Shown in pieces: positions 1 through 8,524 of a stretch of DNA of 53,998 nucleotides. Source of the DNA: an uncultured Sulfitobacter sp. (lineage in GTDB: Bacteria; Pseudomonadota; Alphaproteobacteria; Rhodobacterales; Rhodobacteraceae); NCBI GenBank assembly GCA_913060815.1, contig CAJXSZ010000022.1, forward strand, positions 1 through 53,998, written 5' to 3'. The notes beneath the pieces are model-generated. The model was given only the letters and a program-made list of their open reading frames with translations. It ran no database searches and had not been told where the DNA came from. The translations under genes were made by a program, and so were the position numbers. Numbering within the stretch: position 1 is the first letter of the stretch; each line of letters opens with the position of its first letter.

Positions 1-53
1 GTACCGGCCTGTCACGCCGGGGGTCGCGGGTTCGAGCCCCGTCAACCGCGCCA
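1..53 (+). tRNA. tRNA-Asp(GTC), 3' part only
   Basis: The window opens inside a tRNA. These 53 bases are identical to the last 53 bases of the complete tRNA-Asp at 5285-5361: the 3' half of the D-arm region, the anticodon arm with GTC, the TPsiC arm, the acceptor 3' strand and an encoded CCA. Only the 5' end is cut by the window edge, so it is probably intact in the genome. Similarity to the second copy stops just after the CCA. Confidence 0.93.
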
Positions 54-79
54 CTTCTTCTTCATGCATCGTTTTCGAG

Positions 80-100
80 ACCGTTCGCGCAACGGTTTTT
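80..100 (+). terminator. Rho-independent terminator after the first tRNA-Asp
   Basis: A 6-bp stem, ACCGTT with AACGGT, closes a 4-5 base GC-rich loop and runs straight into five T residues. It lies 27 bases after the tRNA CCA end and would end the tRNA transcript. The rest of 101-373 has no convincing gene. A short reading frame at 170-394 lacks a ribosome binding site and overlaps the end of the BCCT gene. Confidence 0.6.
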
Positions 101-330
101 CATCTGCGGCCAGCTCGCTGTGAGAATCGGGGTCAATGCCTTGGTTTTATCACCGCAGAGACGGGTGACATGCGTACAGACTGCGTACACCTGCCGTATA
201 CCAATTGTGCAGCATCTGCGGCCCTCACAGGGCGTGCAGTGGCGTTGCTTACCAAAGGGTTAACCGACCAACTATTTAAGTTTTGTGATTTGGGTGCCGT
301 CACCGCGCATCAGGCTGCGGGAGGCAGGGT

Positions 331-358
331 GAGGGGCGCAGGTTGTGCCGCGCCCCTC
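331..358 (-). terminator. hairpin downstream of the BCCT gene
   Basis: A perfect 9-bp inverted repeat (GAGGGGCGC / GCGCCCCTC, 10-base loop) starts 15 bases after the stop codon of the BCCT gene on the minus strand. No U tract follows, so it is either a weak or factor-assisted terminator or a 3'-end stabiliser. Confidence 0.4.
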
Positions 359-373
359 GGTGTTATGCGCAGA

Positions 374-2089
374 TTACTCTGCAGGCAGACCTGACGGAAT
401 GCTGTTGCCAGTGGCGCCTTCGATATTGTCGAAGGTGGTCGGCACGCCAGCTTTCTCGCGGCGGGTGTCATTGTAGATAGCCTTCAACAGGGCTACAGCC
501 ATCAGCGCCATCACCACGGAGAAGGGCAGCGCGCCGATCACCATTGCGGTCTGGATCGCAGATGTGCCGCCCGAGATGAGCAGTCCTGCAACCACAAGCG
601 CCAGTGCGACGCCCCAGAACAGGATGTGCGGACGCGCCTTTGGACCCTCGTCACCGGCGGCATTGATCGTGTTCACGATCAGCACGGCCGAGTCGGCAGA
701 TGTCACAAGGAACGTCAGCAGCAGCACCACGATCAGCAGGGCAAAGGCATAGGACAGCGCCTGCGAAATGGGCGAGAGCATGAATTCGGTCATGGCGAAG
801 ATCTTATCACCATTGGCCGCATCATAGATCACACCATTCGCGCCGCCGTAAAGCTCAAGCCAGATGGCGGTGCCACCAGCCCAAGCAAACCAGACAAAGC
901 ACATCAGCGCTGGTACGATAAGCGCACCCAGCACGAATTCACGGATTGTACGCCCGCGCGAGATACGCGCGAGGAACAGGCCCACGAAGGGTGCGAAGGC
1001 GATCCACCATGCCCAGTAGAATACAGGCCACCAGCCCTGCCACTGTGCGAGAAGGAAGGCTTCGGAACCCTCTACGCCATCTGATTTATAGACGTTGAAG
1101 CTCATCCCCGGGAGGGCGATGATATAGTCCCACAGGCCGATAAACATCGCGTTGAAGCCGAACCATGTGGCGCCAAAGATGATGAAGAAGCCCAGCAGGA
1201 TGATCGACAGCACCATGTTGATGTTTGACAGCCATTTGATGCCTTTGCCCACACCCGACAGAGCGGAGAGGGTGGAGAGGCCCATGATGACCAGCAATGC
1301 GATTACGATGCCTGTCGTGGTCGCTGCGCCGTCTGCATCAGCCAGACCGCCGATGCCGATACGGCCCAGACCCGCCACGAACTGATCAACGCCAAATCCG
1401 AGTGTCTGCGCCACCCCGAGGATGGTCGCAACAACAGCCACCACGTCGATGACATGACCCAATGTGCCAGCAAGTGCATTGCCGAACAGCGGTGTGAGGC
1501 CAGAGCGGATTGTCAGGGGCAAACCGCGACGATAGCTGAAGAACGCCAGTGAAAGTCCGCAAATCGCGTAACAGGCCCATGCGCTGAAGCCCCAGTGCAG
1601 GAACGACCACTGATAGGCATTGCGGATGTTATCTTCTGCGCCGCCTGTAGCCAGACCCATGATGGTTTGCGGGTTGGAGCCGAAGTGGGAGACGGGTTCT
1701 GCCACCGCCCACGTCAGCATACCCACGCCGATACCCGCGCCGAACATCATGGAGAACCATGAGAAGTTGTTGAACTCGGGCTTTTCTCCCTCAAGACCGA
1801 GATTTAGGCGGCCCGCCGCTGGCCAAAGCGCCAGAACAATGCAGACCACCACGAAAAATGCCACGACCCAGATGTACCACGACGCAAAGATCTCGAGAAT
1901 GACAGCGTTCATGCTGCTAAGCACAGCGCCTGATTGCACGGGCCAGAAAATGGCCCAGACTACGATGATTGAAATGATGATTTTGGCGGGCACGGCGACT
2001 TGCGTTGCAAAGCCGTTATAGAACCCGCCTGTTGTTGTGTTGATGTCCAGCTCTGTCATCGGTGGACTGAGCCTGTTGTCATCCGACAT
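374..2089 (-). CDS. BCCT-family transporter (betaine/carnitine/choline type)
   Basis: This 571-residue inner-membrane protein has the length and hydrophobic pattern of the betaine-choline-carnitine transporter family (about 12 membrane helices). Family hallmarks are visible: the Gly/Met-rich helix around residues 115-130 (GIGVGMLTWAVAEP) and the Trp-rich signature WPVFYWAWWIAFAP near residue 355. BCCT carriers import quaternary ammonium compounds or related zwitterions, usually driven by Na+ or H+. A strong AAGGGAGG site sits 6 bases before the chosen ATG. It is divergent from a class III aminotransferase. A link such as uptake and transamination of one compound is possible but unproven, and the substrate cannot be read from the sequence. 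Confidence 0.93.
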   Translation of the reverse strand: MSDDNRLSPPMTELDINTTTGGFYNGFATQVAVPAKIIISIIVVWAIFWPVQSGAVLSSMNAVILEIFASWYIWVVAFFVVVCIVLALWPAAGRLNLGLEGEKPEFNNFSWFSMMFGAGIGVGMLTWAVAEPVSHFGSNPQTIMGLATGGAEDNIRNAYQWSFLHWGFSAWACYAICGLSLAFFSYRRGLPLTIRSGLTPLFGNALAGTLGHVIDVVAVVATILGVAQTLGFGVDQFVAGLGRIGIGGLADADGAATTTGIVIALLVIMGLSTLSALSGVGKGIKWLSNINMVLSIILLGFFIIFGATWFGFNAMFIGLWDYIIALPGMSFNVYKSDGVEGSEAFLLAQWQGWWPVFYWAWWIAFAPFVGLFLARISRGRTIREFVLGALIVPALMCFVWFAWAGGTAIWLELYGGANGVIYDAANGDKIFAMTEFMLSPISQALSYAFALLIVVLLLTFLVTSADSAVLIVNTINAAGDEGPKARPHILFWGVALALVVAGLLISGGTSAIQTAMVIGALPFSVVMALMAVALLKAIYNDTRREKAGVPTTFDNIEGATGNSIPSGLPAE

Positions 2090-2407
2090 TGTATGCCTCC
2101 CTTTATTGGCTGGGGCTAAACCTATCGCTTTTGGTGCGGATTGAAAGTTATTTTACGACAGTTTGTCGCATCAACGCGGTAGGATCAGGGCATTTGCGGT
2201 GAGTAATTTGCATCCCCTGTGTGTCGCTGGGGGCGGCAACAGCCTGCACGATCGCGCCTCAACTGCGGAGCCATCACGCATTAAATCTGTGTCGCAGCGC
2301 CTTGTGCGAAAATGCTTGCCAATGGCGAGAAAGGGGCGATAGCACTTGGGGATACTGCGCGACTTTTTCGCCCGCCCGCGGGCAAATTCTAGAAAGCGAT
2401 ACTAGCC
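2090..2407. promoter_or_regulatory. divergent intergenic region with a small dyad
   Basis: There is no credible gene in this 318-base gap, which must hold the promoters of both the BCCT gene and the aminotransferase. A 13-bp dyad, CGACA-GTT-TGTCG, lies at 2156-2168, about 67-79 bases upstream of the BCCT start, and is a candidate operator. A short GC palindrome (GCCCG/CGGGC) lies near 2370 ahead of the aminotransferase. No clear -35/-10 pair stood out. Confidence 0.35.
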
Positions 2408-3781
2408 ATGGATGTGCGACCAAACTCTGACGAAGCCCGTGATATTGCGTATCATTTTCACGCTTATACGAATGCTCAAGCGCATGAAGACGTTGGCCCG
2501 CTGATCATTGAAGGGGGCGAGGGGATTCACGTCACCGACACGAATGGCAACCGCTATATCGAGGGCATGTCGGGCCTGTGGAGCGTCGCTGTGGGTTTCA
2601 ACGAAAAGCGGCTGATTGATGCCGCGCACCAGCAGATGCAAAAGCTGCCCTATTATCACAACTTCTCGCACCGCTCGCATGGTCCCGCGATCGATCTTGC
2701 GGAAAAGCTGATTGAAATGGCGCCAGTCCCGATGAGCAAGGTGTTTTACACCAACTCTGGCTCCGAGGCGAACGACACGATTGTCAAAATGGTCTGGTAT
2801 CGCTCGAACGCGCTGGGAAAACCGAACAAGAAGAAGATCATCTCGCGGATGCGCGGGTATCACGGTGTCACCGTAGCGTCGGCCTCCATGACGGGGCTGC
2901 CCTACAATCACAAATCCTTTGATTTGCCCTTGGACGGTATCTTGCACACCACGTGCCCGCACTTCTGGCGCGAAGGCCGTGATGGTGAGAGCGAGGAGGC
3001 GTTTGCCTCACGCTGTGCGCAAGACCTTGACGATATGATACAGGCAGAAGGCCCCGACACGGTCGCCGCATTCATTGCCGAGCCTGTTATGGGGGCAGGT
3101 GGTGTTGTAGTGCCGCCTGCGACGTATTGGGAGAAGATCCAGGCAGTACTGGCAAAATACGACATTCTGCTGATCGCGGATGAAGTGATTTGCGGCTTTG
3201 GCCGAACGGGCAACATGTTCGGGTCCACCACTTTTGACATCAAGCCCGACATTCTGACCATGTCCAAGCAGATCACCTCCAGTTACTTCCCCTTTTCTGC
3301 CTTCATGATCAACGATCGGGTCTATGAACCCATCGCCGAAGAAAGCGGACGTATCGGTGTCTTGGGGCATGGATATACGGGGGGCGGCCATCCCGTTGGG
3401 GCCAAGGTTGCGCTCGAAAACATCAAGATCATCGAGGAGCGTGACTTGGTCGCGAATGCCGCCGAGCGCGGTGTGGAATTGCAAGCGGGACTGGCCGATC
3501 TGGCATCGCACCCCCTTGTCGGTGAGGCGCGCGGCATCGGCTTGATCGGCGCGCTTGAACTGGTCGCACCGGAAGGGAAGGCCGATGACTTGGCTCCGGG
3601 TAAACTGGGCGCGCAAATGAATGCAACCATGCTGCGAAACGGCCTGATTTCGCGTAATATGGTGGACGCGATGGGGTTCTGCCCTCCGTTGATCGTGAGC
3701 ACGGACGATGTGCGCGAGATCATCCAGATCACGGCCAGAAGTCTCGACGAATTGGCTAGGGAACTAGGCGGCGTGGGCTAG
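2408..3781 (+). CDS. class III PLP-dependent aminotransferase (omega-amine/omega-amino acid type)
   Basis: This 457-residue protein has the fold-type I, class III aminotransferase layout. It shows a substrate-binding segment MSGLWSVAVGF near residue 50, the PLP-phosphate motif NSGSEANDT near 118, a region ending EPVMGAGGVV near 222, the aspartate motif IADEVICGFGRTG near 260, and the Schiff-base lysine in MSKQITSSYFP near 286. Such enzymes move an amino group from an omega-amino acid, taurine or amine to pyruvate or 2-oxoglutarate in the cytoplasm. The closest feel is the taurine/putrescine/beta-alanine:pyruvate group, but the substrate is not determinable here. The ribosome binding site is weak. 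The gene is divergent from the BCCT transporter. Confidence 0.92.
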   Translation: MDVRPNSDEARDIAYHFHAYTNAQAHEDVGPLIIEGGEGIHVTDTNGNRYIEGMSGLWSVAVGFNEKRLIDAAHQQMQKLPYYHNFSHRSHGPAIDLAEKLIEMAPVPMSKVFYTNSGSEANDTIVKMVWYRSNALGKPNKKKIISRMRGYHGVTVASASMTGLPYNHKSFDLPLDGILHTTCPHFWREGRDGESEEAFASRCAQDLDDMIQAEGPDTVAAFIAEPVMGAGGVVVPPATYWEKIQAVLAKYDILLIADEVICGFGRTGNMFGSTTFDIKPDILTMSKQITSSYFPFSAFMINDRVYEPIAEESGRIGVLGHGYTGGGHPVGAKVALENIKIIEERDLVANAAERGVELQAGLADLASHPLVGEARGIGLIGALELVAPEGKADDLAPGKLGAQMNATMLRNGLISRNMVDAMGFCPPLIVSTDDVREIIQITARSLDELARELGGVG

Positions 3782-4280
3782 AGGGCTTCCGAACTTTGCC
3801 ACGTGCTGGCTCGAGCATTAACCGCATGTGCGATATCATTTGTCAGTGCTGCAGAGGCCTCGATCAGATTGTTGTTCAGGGCTGATAGTTCGTTACAATC
3901 TGATGAACGATACGGCCGCAGCGAACGGCGGCAGAAGCCCAATCCGGCCGAACTTTTGCAACGCAGCTTATGTCTGCTGCTACAGTAGAGACAAAACCTT
4001 TCAACAACTGCCTCGGTTTTTAAACAAGGATTGAGGCAGCATCAAACGAGGACTTTTGGAATATTATTGTCCGTTCAGTACGCCAGTTTATAATATCAAT
4101 ATTCCCTTTCATTCCAACATCACAAAGCCCTTTTGCCTTATTTGGCTGTATGAAAGGACAGGATGCTACCCGCAAGGATGAGCCACTATCCTTTTGCGAG
4201 GCCTGCTATCCCTTTGGGAGGATGGGCACCACCAACTTCAAATGAAATATCCGTATCATCATATAAACGGAGAAAATTTC
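3782..4280. other. AT-richer intergenic region with two inverted repeats
   Basis: No gene is supported in this roughly 500-base gap. Two inverted repeats are present: ATCAGATTGT/ACAATCTGAT at 3863-3904 (10 bp perfect, 22-base loop) and CTGCCTC/GAGGCAG at 4008-4039 (7 bp). Both could be 3' structures of the aminotransferase transcript, but neither has a T tract. Short frames near 3803-4034 and 4163-4363 lack ribosome binding sites and known motifs. Confidence 0.35.
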
Positions 4281-5024
4281 ATGAAGAGTGTACGCGCAAC
4301 GTTGGCGGTTATCGCACTGGCAACAACTACATCCGCCGCCCAAGCGGCTTCCATAACCCTTGATGGCTTGACTACACCGATTGTTTATAATGGAGAAGTC
4401 CAAGCCGCACCCGAACCGATCGCTTCGGGCGTCGGCAATACTGTAGCTTCTGGCTTGAAATGGTCTGGCGGAGAAGGTTTCGGAGCTGGTCTTGGAGACC
4501 AATTCCTTGCTTGGTGTTTCGACCTCATTCACCCGATCAGACTCGGCGAAACCTATAAATACGAAGTCGTCGATGCCCCTTACTCGAACAGCTACCTGCT
4601 CTCGGGGGCCGATAAGCGAGTATCGGGCTTGTTCAATGCAAATTACGACAGTCTTGACGCATCAGACCCGGTACAGGCGGCTGCGTTCCAACTGGCAATT
4701 TGGGAAGTCGCGAATGACAATGACCTTGATCTAACGAAGGGCGCGTTTCAGGCCAGTGGGCTCGGAACGAACGCTGAAGATATCACAGTCGTGGCGCAGA
4801 CGTTCCTTGCAAACACCGCTAAATTTGAAGGCTCATTGACGTGGCAGACCCTTTTCCTCGAAACGCGTGAGGCTGTCGGCAGCCAGAACCTCGTTACTGT
4901 AGTACGTGGGGACGAACCTTCCATCACGCCTGTGCCTCTACCGGCGGGGATGTTACTTCTCTTTTCAGGCCTTGGGGGTATCGCCGCCTTTAAGCGCCGC
5001 AAAATACGCGCCACTTTGGAGTAA
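4281..5024 (+). CDS. VPLPA-CTERM exosortase-sorted surface protein
   Basis: The frame is open from 4194, but the ATG at 4281 is chosen because CGGAG lies just before it and the product then begins with a clean signal peptide (MKSVRATLAVIALATTTSAA, cleavage after AQA). The mature part of this 247-residue protein ends in the tripartite sorting tag: VPLPA (218-222), a hydrophobic stretch, and a basic FKRRK tail. That tag is recognised by the VPLPA-specific exosortase of alphaproteobacteria, so the product should be secreted and processed at the cell surface. No exosortase gene is in the window. The body carries Cys79 in AWCFDL and Gln137 in FQLAIWE, which resemble the Cys/Gln motifs of internal-thioester domains. 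Its function is unknown. Confidence 0.88.
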   Translation: MKSVRATLAVIALATTTSAAQAASITLDGLTTPIVYNGEVQAAPEPIASGVGNTVASGLKWSGGEGFGAGLGDQFLAWCFDLIHPIRLGETYKYEVVDAPYSNSYLLSGADKRVSGLFNANYDSLDASDPVQAAAFQLAIWEVANDNDLDLTKGAFQASGLGTNAEDITVVAQTFLANTAKFEGSLTWQTLFLETREAVGSQNLVTVVRGDEPSITPVPLPAGMLLLFSGLGGIAAFKRRKIRATLE

Positions 5025-5051
5025 CACGTTCCAGTTTGGTACGGGCTGGTC

Positions 5052-5081
5052 GAGGGGAATCGGCCTAATCCGGTGCCCCTC
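5052..5081 (+). terminator. hairpin after the VPLPA-CTERM gene
   Basis: GAGGGG at 5052-5057 pairs with CCCCTC at 5076-5081, 28 bases after the stop codon. The loop is long (18 bases) and no T tract follows, so this is a weak terminator candidate. Confidence 0.3.
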
Positions 5082-5214
5082 AACAGTTAACTGGGTAAAA
5101 TCTTTGACAGCGAACTTTTGTGCAAAGTGCGATGGAGGGCAACTAAGTCCCGCAAAGCCGCCGTTCGGCACCATGCCCACCCCAAACAAATCGCACAACC
5201 GGTCAACTAATCTC

Positions 5215-5243
5215 TTGACGCAAATCGGGGGTTGGCCTATGCC
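5215..5243 (+). promoter_or_regulatory. sigma70-type promoter of tRNA-Asp
   Basis: TTGACG (5215-5220) and TATGCC (5238-5243) are separated by exactly 17 bases and sit 42 bases upstream of the mature tRNA 5' end, the expected place for a tRNA promoter. The -10 match is moderate. Confidence 0.55.
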
Positions 5244-5284
5244 GCACGAACGCGACGATCTTCGGGTCGCTGCGGACAAGATGC

Positions 5285-5361
5285 GCGGTTGTAGCTCAGC
5301 TGGTTAGAGTACCGGCCTGTCACGCCGGGGGTCGCGGGTTCGAGCCCCGTCAACCGCGCCA
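5285..5361 (+). tRNA. tRNA-Asp(GTC)
   Basis: A complete 77-base tRNA. The acceptor stem GCGGTTG pairs with CAACCGC, followed by discriminator G and an encoded CCA. The anticodon loop CTGTCAC gives anticodon GTC, which reads GAC and GAU. The TPsiC arm contains GGTTCGAGCC. Its last 53 bases are identical to the partial copy at the left edge. Confidence 0.97.
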
Positions 5362-5370
5362 CTCTTGCTC

Positions 5371-5398
5371 AAAAGGCCTTCCTTCGGGGGGCCTTTTT
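5371..5398 (+). terminator. bidirectional terminator between tRNA-Asp and the sulfotransferase-like gene
   Basis: AAAAGGCC (5371-5378) pairs with GGCCTTTT (5390-5397) and five T residues end the plus-strand version. On the minus strand the same stem is followed by TTTT, so it can also end the convergent gene that stops at 5416. Confidence 0.8.
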
Positions 5399-5415
5399 GC
5401 GTTCCAGAACTGCGT

Positions 5416-6222
5416 TTATTCAGGGCCGAAGCCGAGGATGTCCTCGATCTGCGGATCAAGCTGGCTGTACATCCATTCCGCATCCTCGAGCGACCAATCC
5501 TCGGGCAGCGGGGCGCGCGTCTCGGCGGTTTTGGACCATGCATTGCCCATGCGCCGTGTTTGCGGGGCATAACCGCGCCGCGTGGGATTAAGGCTGAATG
5601 CGGCGGAAATATCGGCCAAAAACGCCTCGGGCGCGGCATTGAACGCATCCATCCGCACATAGACGACGGAGGCACCCCGCGCAGGCATGCTGAGCAGGGC
5701 GCGGTGTTTGAGATTGCGCATCTCGAAAATATTGGCAAAGGGCGCGCCCGTAATGGGATGGCGGTCCCATTGGATTTCGGTGCCTGCAAATTCAAGATCG
5801 GCGTTGATGTTCTCGAAATCTGTCTCGCGATCGGCGATGGATTCCCATGGGCTGCGGATAAACTGGTGGAAATCGAGCGTTTGCAGGCGCGGGTTGGAAT
5901 GCCACGGGCGCTTATATAGCGAACGCGCCCAATCACCCGGATTACGCACCACGCAGATCACCAGAAAGCTCTCGGGGATCGAGATCATAAAGGGAAAGCT
6001 GTGTTTCCAGCCCAAGGCCTCGGTGCGCATGATTTTGAGCGTGCGTTGCATGGTTTTGCGCACGATATTGGTGCCGCAGCCACGCTCACCCAGAATTTGG
6101 TATTTGTTGATCGTCGTCTCATGCGCTTTGTGGATGTGCCAGCCTGTGTTGCGCATGTCTGCTGTCATCCGCGCAACGAAATCGTCTGATCCGATGGGAT
6201 GGGGGGCGAATTCTATTGTCAT
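5416..6222 (-). CDS. sulfotransferase-like (PAPS-type P-loop) protein
   Basis: This 268-residue protein carries a phosphate-binding segment GERGCGTN (45-52) and a second nucleotide-contact segment RNPGDWARSLYKRPWH (93-108). These match the 5'-PSB and 3'-PB regions of PAPS-dependent sulfotransferases, with the GWKH motif at 71-74 typical of a bacterial subgroup. The likely role is sulfation of a glycan or small molecule, but acceptor and activity are inferred. The frame stays open upstream to 6765, inside the glycosyltransferase-like gene. The ATG at 6222 is preferred because GAGGGA precedes it by 6 bases and it removes an overlap of more than 450 bases. It is divergent from that glycosyltransferase with an 87-base gap. 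Confidence 0.7.
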   Translation of the reverse strand: MTIEFAPHPIGSDDFVARMTADMRNTGWHIHKAHETTINKYQILGERGCGTNIVRKTMQRTLKIMRTEALGWKHSFPFMISIPESFLVICVVRNPGDWARSLYKRPWHSNPRLQTLDFHQFIRSPWESIADRETDFENINADLEFAGTEIQWDRHPITGAPFANIFEMRNLKHRALLSMPARGASVVYVRMDAFNAAPEAFLADISAAFSLNPTRRGYAPQTRRMGNAWSKTAETRAPLPEDWSLEDAEWMYSQLDPQIEDILGFGPE

Positions 6223-6309
6223 TTCGGATCCCTCGCGCCTAACTGCCGACATCTCATGCTGTGCCCTTATGGTGGCGACTTTTGCAGCAAATGAAAAGAA
6301 GGAAGAGCC

Positions 6310-7182
6310 ATGCAAACGGCAGCGGCAGTAACAATGGTGCGCGATGATCTGTTTTTCCTGCGCGCGTGGCTGGACCATTACGGCGAGATGCTTGGCCGTG
6401 AGAATTGCTACATCATCAACCATGGCTACGGCTCGGAAGTGGCCGAACTGGCGCAAGGGTGCAATATCATCGGCATCCCTGGTGATCCGCACAAGAATTT
6501 CGACGTTAAGCGTTGGGGCATGCTCAACAGCCTGCTGGGCGGTTTGCGCAAGTATTTCCGCCATGTGATTGTGGGCGATGTAGACGAGCTGGTCGTGGTG
6601 GACCCTGCGGCGGGAAAAAACCTTTTGCAGTATCTGGAGGAGGCTCCCGAGAAGCAGGTGCTGACGCCCGTGGGCCTCGAGGTGATCCACCGCGTTGATC
6701 TGGAGCCTGAGCCCATCACCGACCGCATCATCGGGCCGCGCCGTTTTGTACGCCCTGCGCCGCATTACTCCAAACCGTGCATCGTTTCGGCGGCGTCCAA
6801 GTTGTCACGCGGGGGGCATTTCGCCCAACATCCCAAGCTGCATGCGCCAGACGAGCTCTACCTCTTTCACCTGAAGTTCTGTGATTTTGGCCAATACGCG
6901 GAGGCCATGGACCGCCGCAATGCCATCACCGCCGAGATGGGCGATGATATCAAGGGCACTGCCATCGGGCGGCATTGGTTCGGGGAGGCGCGTGGCGAGG
7001 ACCGCGAGATGTTCGAGGGATTTGCCGACCTCACGCTTGAAAAGGACTTTGATCTGGGGTTCATCCGAAAGCGCATGCACCGCTCGTTCCGTCCGCGCGG
7101 CGACACGGGGTATTTTGAGTTCAACCGGCCGGACATGAGCACGCAGTATCAGCTGCCAGAGCGGTTTATCGGTGTGATCTAG
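6310..7182 (+). CDS. glycosyltransferase family 2-like protein
   Basis: This 290-residue protein starts with the N-terminal pattern of the Glyco_tranf_2_4 group (TMVRDDLFFLRAWLDHY) and has a DVDEL segment at residues 90-94 in the place of the metal-binding DxD motif. A membrane anchor is not apparent. It would transfer a sugar to a cell-surface or secreted glycan. The neighbouring divergent sulfotransferase-like gene suggests a shared glycan target, though this rests on location only. GGAAGAG lies just before the ATG. Its last 4 bases overlap the end of the convergent membrane-protein gene. Confidence 0.75.
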   Translation: MQTAAAVTMVRDDLFFLRAWLDHYGEMLGRENCYIINHGYGSEVAELAQGCNIIGIPGDPHKNFDVKRWGMLNSLLGGLRKYFRHVIVGDVDELVVVDPAAGKNLLQYLEEAPEKQVLTPVGLEVIHRVDLEPEPITDRIIGPRRFVRPAPHYSKPCIVSAASKLSRGGHFAQHPKLHAPDELYLFHLKFCDFGQYAEAMDRRNAITAEMGDDIKGTAIGRHWFGEARGEDREMFEGFADLTLEKDFDLGFIRKRMHRSFRPRGDTGYFEFNRPDMSTQYQLPERFIGVI

Positions 7183-7607
7183 GCGCTCTCGCGCAGACGC
7201 CGCTCGCCGAAAAAGGCGTTGCAAGCGATGAAAAACAGCCCGACCAGCACCCAAAGCCCGTTGCTCAATTGGCTATCTGGCTCGCCAAAGGCGATGGAAA
7301 CCGTGACCAAGAACAGAGTTGTCCATAACCCTTCAAGCGCATAATTGATGTACCTGCGGTGCGGGGGCATTGCGGCCATATCGGAGCGGCAGAAAAATCC
7401 GTCCATATGCGGAAATCCAGCATTCAGCGCAATCAGGCCCAGATTTATCAGCGTGACAGACAGAGCCAGCAGCATGATCGTCGTTGCGGCCTCGCGCGGC
7501 GCGAAAGCGGCAATGCACAACACCAAAGCAAAGCTGACGGCAAAATCCCATCCCGACTTCTGCAAGCGGTCGCGAAACTGGGATGCTGTGGGCAGGATTG
7601 CGGCCAT
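7179..7607 (-). CDS. small four-helix membrane protein, unknown
   Basis: A 142-residue protein with about four predicted membrane helices (roughly residues 22-36, 41-62, 88-108 and 116-134) and charged ends. AAGGAGA lies 4 bases before the ATG, a strong initiation signal. No family was recognised. It converges with the glycosyltransferase-like gene and overlaps its end by 4 bases. Confidence 0.7.
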   Translation of the reverse strand: MAAILPTASQFRDRLQKSGWDFAVSFALVLCIAAFAPREAATTIMLLALSVTLINLGLIALNAGFPHMDGFFCRSDMAAMPPHRRYINYALEGLWTTLFLVTVSIAFGEPDSQLSNGLWVLVGLFFIACNAFFGERRLRESA

Positions 7608-7696
7608 ATTTTCTCCTTCGACCTCAATAGGGATAGTGAGAAGTTAGGGTGAGGAATGTATCTTATACAAGTAATTTTCCCATGCTGCTTGCTACG

Positions 7697-8524
7697 CTAC
7701 TGCCGCTGAAAGAAGAGCCAACTGAAAACTGCGCCATCCATTTCGCGGCTGGTGGGCCCGAGCACAAAGCGTAGGCTCGGCCGTGCACCAGGCCAGTCAT
7801 GGCCTTGGCCTGTGAGCACGACCGTCTCGAGCGAGGCGGCGCAGCCTGTGTAGCGGGTGATGCGCGCCTCGTCCGGCCCTTCGATCTGGTTCGAGATGCG
7901 CACAGGTTCAACACCTGCGCAGAGGTTTCGTGTGGCCCATAGCGCTTTGGTTTGCGCGAGGCTCAGGAGGGCTGCCATGCCTCCTTGAGCCGCAAGCCCC
8001 TCGGCGGGGACAATGGGATCAAGCGCGCCGTGGATGAAGAGGGCCGGCATGGGGTCACGGTGGGGGCAATCCAGATCGCTGGGTTGGGTCATGGCGGTCA
8101 CGCTGATCGCGGCGATACGGCTGTGCAGATCGCAGGCCAGACGCATCGCCATCGCCCCGCCGTTGGAATAGCCTACCAGATAGATGCGCTCAGGATCGGT
8201 GTTATAGTCACGGGTGAAGGTCTCTATCAGGGACTTGAGATAGGCCACATCATCGCTGCCCGCCTCAAAGCGCCAGCGGCGCAGCTGCCCGTTGGGATAT
8301 GCAACGACAAAGCGGTGGGTACGGGCCAGCGCATCAAAGCCTGTCTTGCGCTGCATGATGCGGCCACTGCCGGTGAGGCCGTGCAGCACCACGACGAGGG
8401 GGGCGGGTATGCTAGGGTCTGTTCGGCCGTCTGTGATGGTGAGGGCGCGTCCCTCGAAACGCTCTGCCGCGACGGGGCTGGCCGCCAGCAGCAAAAGCGC
8501 CAGCGCGGCGCGCAGCAGGATCAT
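7697..8524 (-). CDS. secreted PHB-depolymerase-like esterase (alpha/beta hydrolase)
   Basis: This 275-residue protein has a signal peptide (residues 1-20, ending VAA) and a hydrolase core of the polyhydroxybutyrate depolymerase / feruloyl esterase (LpqC-like) type. The oxyanion segment is VVLHGLTGSG (45-54) and the nucleophile elbow GYSNGGAM has Ser120. The acid is probably Asp169 in HGALDPIVP, and the base His242 in GQGHDWPG. It should act in the periplasm or outside on ester substrates, not on intracellular PHB granules. Its ATG overlaps the stop of the DsbA-like gene (TGATG), so translation is coupled and its Cys residues may depend on that oxidoreductase. Confidence 0.82.
   Translation of the reverse strand: MILLRAALALLLLAASPVAAERFEGRALTITDGRTDPSIPAPLVVVLHGLTGSGRIMQRKTGFDALARTHRFVVAYPNGQLRRWRFEAGSDDVAYLKSLIETFTRDYNTDPERIYLVGYSNGGAMAMRLACDLHSRIAAISVTAMTQPSDLDCPHRDPMPALFIHGALDPIVPAEGLAAQGGMAALLSLAQTKALWATRNLCAGVEPVRISNQIEGPDEARITRYTGCAASLETVVLTGQGHDWPGARPSLRFVLGPTSREMDGAVFSWLFFQRQ

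Noticed and set aside
2402..3732. Long minus-strand frames inside the class III aminotransferase
   Set aside because: They overlap a well-supported enzyme gene along its whole length and encode no recognisable protein.
5416..6765. A 449-codon frame including the sulfotransferase-like protein
   Set aside because: The first 181 codons are antisense to the glycosyltransferase-like gene and are not protein-like. The ATG at 6222 has a ribosome binding site and gives a normal-sized protein.
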